In this document: one piece after another, positions 17,398 to 21,990 of the stretch
Position numbering within the stretch: position 1 is the stretch's first letter
Layout of the letters: each line of letters begins with the position of its first letter
Assembly (NCBI GenBank): GCA_905397405.1
Contig: CAJPVJ010000640.1
Location: 1 to 21,990, forward strand
DNA from: Oppiella nova
Taxonomy: Eukaryota; Arthropoda; Arachnida; Sarcoptiformes; Oppiidae
DNA length: 21,990 nucleotides
Direction: 5' to 3'
Made by a program: the position numbers and the translations under genes
The notes under the pieces: model-generated
The model's input: only the letters and a program-made list of their open reading frames with translations
Database searches by the model: none
Told to the model about the DNA's origin: nothing

Positions 17398-18440
17398 GTG
17401 TCAAATTCCTCCCCAACCCTCTCTTTTCCAAAGGGAGGGAGGAAGAGTACTGCCTACAAAGGTCGGTTTGCACCCTCCCCCACAGGGCCATTACATTTTG
17501 GCTCCTTAGTGACCGCTGTCGCGAGTTATTGCGACGCTAAAGCGCATCATGGGCAATGGATCGTCCGCATCGAAGATACGGATATTCCACGTATTTACCC
17601 AGATAGTGAACAGCATATTTTAAAGTGCCTAGATGCTTTTGGCTTCCAATCCGATGCTGAAATCATTTATCAACAACATCGCTTAGACATTTATCAATCT
17701 GTAATCGAACAACTCAAACAAAAACATTTCGTTTATGCCTGTGAATGTACCCGTAAAATATTAGGCTCAAATCATATCTATGCTGGCACCTGCCGAGACA
17801 AACAGCTCGACTTTCAAGACCAAGCCATTCGTGTAAAAGTTTCTGATCAAAACATTTGTTTCAATGACCGCTTGCAAGGACAACATTGCGCGAACTTACA
17901 ACGCGATTTGGGTGACTTTGTACTAAAGCGTCGTGATGGCATTATCAATTATCAACTGGCAGTCGTTGTCGATGATTATTTACAAGAAATCAGCCATGTC
18001 GTGCGTGGTGCGGATTTATTGGATAATACTGAACGTCAAATTTGGCTAGGACAGCTTTTGGGTTATCCCGCTCTTGAATATATGCACTTACCCCTCGCCA
18101 TGAATCATTTGGGGCAATCAGCCATGTCGTGCGTGGTGCGGATTTATTGGATAATACTGAACGTCAAATTTGGCTAGGACAGCTTTTGGGTTATCCCGCT
18201 CTTGAATATATGCACTTACCCCTCGCCATGAATCATTTGGGGCAAAAACTCTCTAAACAAAACCTTGCGCAAGCGCTTGATCTCAAACATGCACCTGAAT
18301 TGCTGTTACAAGCGATTATAGCACTTGGACAAGCTCCAGTAGACCTAGATCAGCCAGATCTCATGTTGGCTCAAGCTGTCGCTCAATGGGATATCTCTCG
18401 CATTCCTCAAGGGACAACGCTACAATCCATTTATCAGTAA
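17398..18440 (+). CDS. gluQ: Glutamyl-Q tRNA(Asp) synthetase GluQ, frame broken by a 127-nt duplication
   Basis: GluQ attaches glutamate to queuosine in the anticodon of tRNA(Asp). It resembles the catalytic part of glutamyl-tRNA synthetase without an anticodon-binding domain. RFAPSPTGPLHFGSLVTAV holds the HIGH-like motif, VRIEDTDIPR is conserved, and the zinc site is YACECTRK...YAGTCR. The KMSKS-equivalent is KLSKQN after the break. The likely start is GTG at 17398, just after the dksA stop; an earlier TTG at 17359 overlaps dksA. The first 18 codons are encoded by a GC-rich dispersed repeat, so the functional start is uncertain. Deleting 128 nt of duplication gives 915 nt, or 304 residues, normal for GluQ. 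Confidence 0.92.
17403..17446. repeat. GC-rich palindromic dispersed repeat, copy 2, at the 5' end of gluQ
   Basis: A pyrimidine-rich arm CCTCCCCAACCCTCTCTTTT followed by CCAAAGGGAGGGAGG folds on itself. In the reverse orientation it resembles the element at 2734-2773. Here it lies in the first codons of gluQ (NSSPTLSFPKGGRKS). Confidence 0.6.
17991..18245. repeat. 127 + 1 + 127 nt tandem duplication in gluQ
   Basis: 17991-18117 and 18119-18245 are identical and separated by T18118. The duplicated protein segment runs from SHVVRGADLLDN to MNHLGQ and appears in two different frames. The geometry is the same as in ettA and thiC. Confidence 0.95.
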
Positions 18441-18495
18441 TCCCTGATTAAGCAACAATACCAACATAAGAATACCAACATCATTCAGGATTGAG

Positions 18496-18921
18496 ATGAA
18501 CCTTTTAAAAAATCTAATAACGCTGAGTTTTCTCATGATCACAGGCCTTACACAGGTCTATGCACAAATGGCAATTTTATGTATTTCCCCGATTTCTAAA
18601 ACTGCTGTTGTTGATGAAATGAGTGGCGCACCACGTGAACAATGGGGTAAACCATTACCAACTTATTCAGTTCAAGTCGATCGCTCTGCAATCATCAAGG
18701 TCGATCACAAAACCCCAATCAAACTTAAACTTGCAAATACCTCTGGAAAACATCAGATCAAGATTTATGCCAATGATGTATTGGAAACTTCGTTTTATTA
18801 TTCCCCAACAGCGATAGATGTATTAGGACTGAGTGAGTCCGGTTATCAAACTTGGGATTGGGTAAAATTTAAGACCACCCAATCGGCATTAAAATATTGC
18901 AATACGCAAAATCCAAACTAA
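18496..18921 (+). CDS. Small exported protein of unknown function
   Basis: I do not recognise this 141-residue protein. MNLLKNLITLSFLMITGLTQ followed by VYA-QM is a clear signal peptide (cleavage after Ala23) and no lipobox is present, so it should be periplasmic or secreted. The mature part has two cysteines (Cys29 and Cys135) at opposite ends that could form a disulfide. It is beta-rich by appearance (YSVQVDRSAIIKVDHKTPIKLKLANTSGKHQIKIYAND), suggesting a small beta-sandwich. AGGA lies 5 nt before the ATG. It follows gluQ by 55 nt, within which AATACCAACAT occurs twice, and may be co-transcribed with gluQ. Confidence 0.75.
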   Translation: MNLLKNLITLSFLMITGLTQVYAQMAILCISPISKTAVVDEMSGAPREQWGKPLPTYSVQVDRSAIIKVDHKTPIKLKLANTSGKHQIKIYANDVLETSFYYSPTAIDVLGLSESGYQTWDWVKFKTTQSALKYCNTQNPN

Positions 18922-18927
18922 ATTACC

Positions 18928-18957
18928 AAAAAAAAAGCCATTTGTGATCAAATGGCT
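18928..18957 (-). terminator. Terminator of ftsW
   Basis: AGCCATTTG / CAAATGGCT (18936-18944, 18949-18957) with a TGAT loop. On the minus strand the stem is followed by nine T, so it terminates ftsW transcripts. On the plus strand it lacks a T-run but may still mark the end of the exported-protein gene. Confidence 0.85.
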
Positions 18958-18981
18958 AGTCTATTTAAGTTCAATAAAAAA

Positions 18982-20178
18982 TTAAAAACTAGACTCTTCT
19001 CGCGCTGGATTGGCATCCTTGGTGGTTGCATCAATTTTGAGAATTAAACTGATCATCACCGCACACATAATTAAAGATGAACCACCATAACTAATAAATG
19101 GAAGCGTTAGCCCCTTGGTCGGTAACATGCCCATATTCATACCCGCATTCACCAAGATCTGTAATAAGAAAATAATACTGATTCCGTAAGCCAAGTAACC
19201 TGCGCGCAAATATTGATGATTGAGCGCACGCTGACCAATACGAATACAGCAAATCAACATCACAAATGAGTCGTCGTTTTGCCAGCTTTATGGTTTCTTT
19301 GGCTTAAGAAGTGGGTTTTAACGGTTGTATTTCAGTCACACACGAAGTCCGTCTATTCTGTAAAAAACTTATGATACAGGATTCGGGTGGGGTTTGGATT
19401 CACCACGACCAAAGGCCATCAAGGCATTCGACAATTGATAACCAGAGCCCAAAGGATCAGCCCAAGGGTTTGAGAATGACATTAAGCGTTCATAACGATA
19501 TGGTTCAAACACGATTAAGGATACAAATGCCACCAGAATCGCACCAAATGCAAAGCCGAACTGGATCATGGGTGCACCAGCCAAGAAGAACACACCCAGC
19601 ATCGAAACAGCAATCACCACTGTTGCCCCTAAGTCAGGCTCTGCAATAATTAGTCCGACCGTCAGCAACATCACCACACCTAGACGTACCAAGCCCTTAA
19701 TATTATTACGGACCTCTTCAGCACGACGAACCACATAGTCTGCGGTAAATATGGCCATCATCACCTTGGCGACTTCGGTTGCCTGCAAGGTAAATCCACC
19801 TACACGAATCCAGCGTGTTGAACCATTGACTTCTGTACCCACCACCAAGACGGCGAGTAATAAAGCAATGGTGATCAACCACAATGGAAAGGTATTTTTA
19901 AACCAAAGGTTGAGTGAAACTCGATAGGTAATTGCCGCCGCAACAAAAGCCACCACGATCGAAATTGCATGACGAATCACATAGTGAAATTCGTTTTCAT
20001 GCATCCGTTCGGCATAAGGCATTGAAGCCGAAGCCACCATCACCGTACCAATACACAACAATGAAATGACGCAAAATATCAGTACATTACGCGGTGTAAT
20101 CTCTGCCGGCAATTTTGGCATCCAGCGATCATACACTTGGTGAATCTTACTTATAGTCGTCTGAGCTAACCCAGCCAT
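18982..20178 (-). CDS. ftsW: Septal peptidoglycan glycosyltransferase FtsW (SEDS), frame broken by an artefact block
   Basis: FtsW is the SEDS-family polymerase of septal peptidoglycan, a polytopic inner-membrane protein working with FtsI. The ATG at 20178 follows AGGAAA at 6 nt. The N-terminal part shows several hydrophobic segments, VNGSTRWI and FTLQATEVAK, and PWADPLGSGYQLSNALMAFGRGE. The C-terminal part has GMNMGMLPTKGLTLPFISYGGSS, the FtsW/RodA signature. Between them, bases 19271-19397 are complemented without reversal. Correcting them restores WFGVGLGHSIQK and then MSYLPEAHTDFMLAILGEEF, exactly as expected for FtsW. The span of 1197 nt (398 residues) is normal. murD precedes it by 23 nt in an operon; murG does not follow, as in Acinetobacter. 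Confidence 0.95.
19271..19397. other. 127-nt complemented-but-not-reversed block inside ftsW
   Basis: Complementing each base in place reconnects GRGE to the FtsW segment with PEAHTDF and runs in frame into FVMLICCIRIGQRALNH. The right edge is sharp at 19397/19398. The left edge is ambiguous over a few bases because both readings are synonymous there, and 19271 gives the same 127-nt length as elsewhere. Confidence 0.94.
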
Positions 20179-20201
20179 ACTTTATTTCCTTATGATTCTT
20201 T

Positions 20202-21603
<1,402 letters not shown>

Positions 21604-21772
21604 TTTTAAAACTTGCAAAATGTTAGCACTTTGGCGATTTGAAAGCTTTTTCTGTTTGCACTTTCTGGATATTTTTTTGTGTCAGTGCGTAAAAATAGCA
21701 GCAGATTATTTTAATAAATACAGCTAATTTATTAAATAAAACCACTCGCGTTTTTATTTTATTCTCAATATC

Positions 21773-21809
21773 AATAAGCCGAATGTTGAGGATCAGCATT
21801 CGGCTTATT
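21773..21809. terminator. Hairpin downstream of the DedA-family gene
   Basis: A perfect 13-bp inverted repeat AATAAGCCGAATG / CATTCGGCTTATT with an 11-nt loop. It lies 33 nt after the DedA stop codon on the minus strand and likely ends that transcript, though only a short T-stretch follows. Confidence 0.7.
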
Positions 21810-21841
21810 CATCGGGGCAGTTTACGACGGTTTGAATCTGA

Positions 21842-21990
21842 TTAAAATGAATCGAGCAGTAAAGATAATAAATTACCCGCGCCATAACCCGCACCAAGTA
21901 ACAGCGCAATCCAAATCCATCCGCCTAAAATGTTATACAACATGAATACAGGCATTTTCATATGCCCTGCACCCGCTGCAAAAGGAGCAA
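21842..21990 (-). CDS. DedA-family membrane protein, C-terminal end only
   Basis: The last 49 codons of a minus-strand gene enter from the right edge and stop at TAA 21842. The fragment APFAAGAGHMKMPVFMLYN then a hydrophobic helix (ILGGWIWIALLLGAGYGAG) matches the C-terminal region of DedA-family proteins, which include undecaprenyl-phosphate or phospholipid flippases with the conserved R-x-x-P...AG-x-x-M-x-x-F-x-x-x-N pattern. The upstream catalytic part is outside the window, so the subfamily cannot be given. Confidence 0.85.
   Translation of the reverse strand, partial: APFAAGAGHMKMPVFMLYNILGGWIWIALLLGAGYGAGNLLSLLLDSF

Overview
The window looks like a chromosomal segment from an Acinetobacter-type gammaproteobacterium. 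It is AT-rich, and it carries housekeeping genes whose protein sequences and neighbourhoods (nudF-cpdA-dksA-gluQ, then a convergent murD-ftsW pair apart from the main dcw cluster) fit that genus. This rests on recognising the proteins by eye; no search was run.

Layout, left to right. 1-1604 (-): a homoserine kinase (thrB) followed by a cold-shock-domain/DUF1294 membrane protein that runs off the left edge. 1718-2476 (+): hisF. 2477-2963: mostly noncoding, with a large hairpin, a small ORF or remnant and a GC-rich dispersed repeat. 2964-3362 (+): a small Sel1-repeat protein, convergent with ettA (3407-5196, -). 5377-7893 (-): a phytase-like lipoprotein gene under a strong candidate Pho box, then a CYTH-like periplasmic protein with an in-frame TAG. 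8135-9412 (+): metY, convergent with phoU (9487-10233, -). 10598-12795 (+): two tandem paralogous lipoproteins of unknown function. 12853-15142 (+): a TPP riboswitch and thiC. 15218-18921 (+): nudF, cpdA, dksA, gluQ and a small exported protein. 18982-21548 (-): murD-ftsW. 21842-21990 (-): the end of a DedA-family gene.

The most striking result is a set of seven sequence anomalies that break otherwise normal genes and share a fixed size. In thrB, hisF and ftsW a 127-nt block has been replaced by its complement without reversal. Complementing those bases in place restores the expected protein and the frame exactly. In ettA, thiC and gluQ a 127-nt block occurs twice, separated by one base. Deleting 128 nt restores the frame and the normal family length. 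At the murD start a 33-nt block occurs twice, separated by an N. Genetic inversion cannot produce a same-order complement, and odd fixed lengths of 127 and 33 match common assembler k-mer sizes. I therefore read all seven as assembly or scaffolding artefacts. Six genes that look like pseudogenes (thrB, hisF, ettA, thiC, gluQ, ftsW) are probably intact in the organism. Two synonymous differences between the thiC copies hint at mixed strains or metagenomic data.

Biologically, the best leads are the possible phosphate-starvation group (Pho-boxed phytase-like lipoprotein, CYTH-like protein, phoU), the TAG inside the CYTH-like gene with coding sequence continuing after it, the tandem lipoprotein pair, and a possible alternative pairing in the thiC riboswitch leader. 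I see no CRISPR array, transposase, tRNA, rRNA or defence system.
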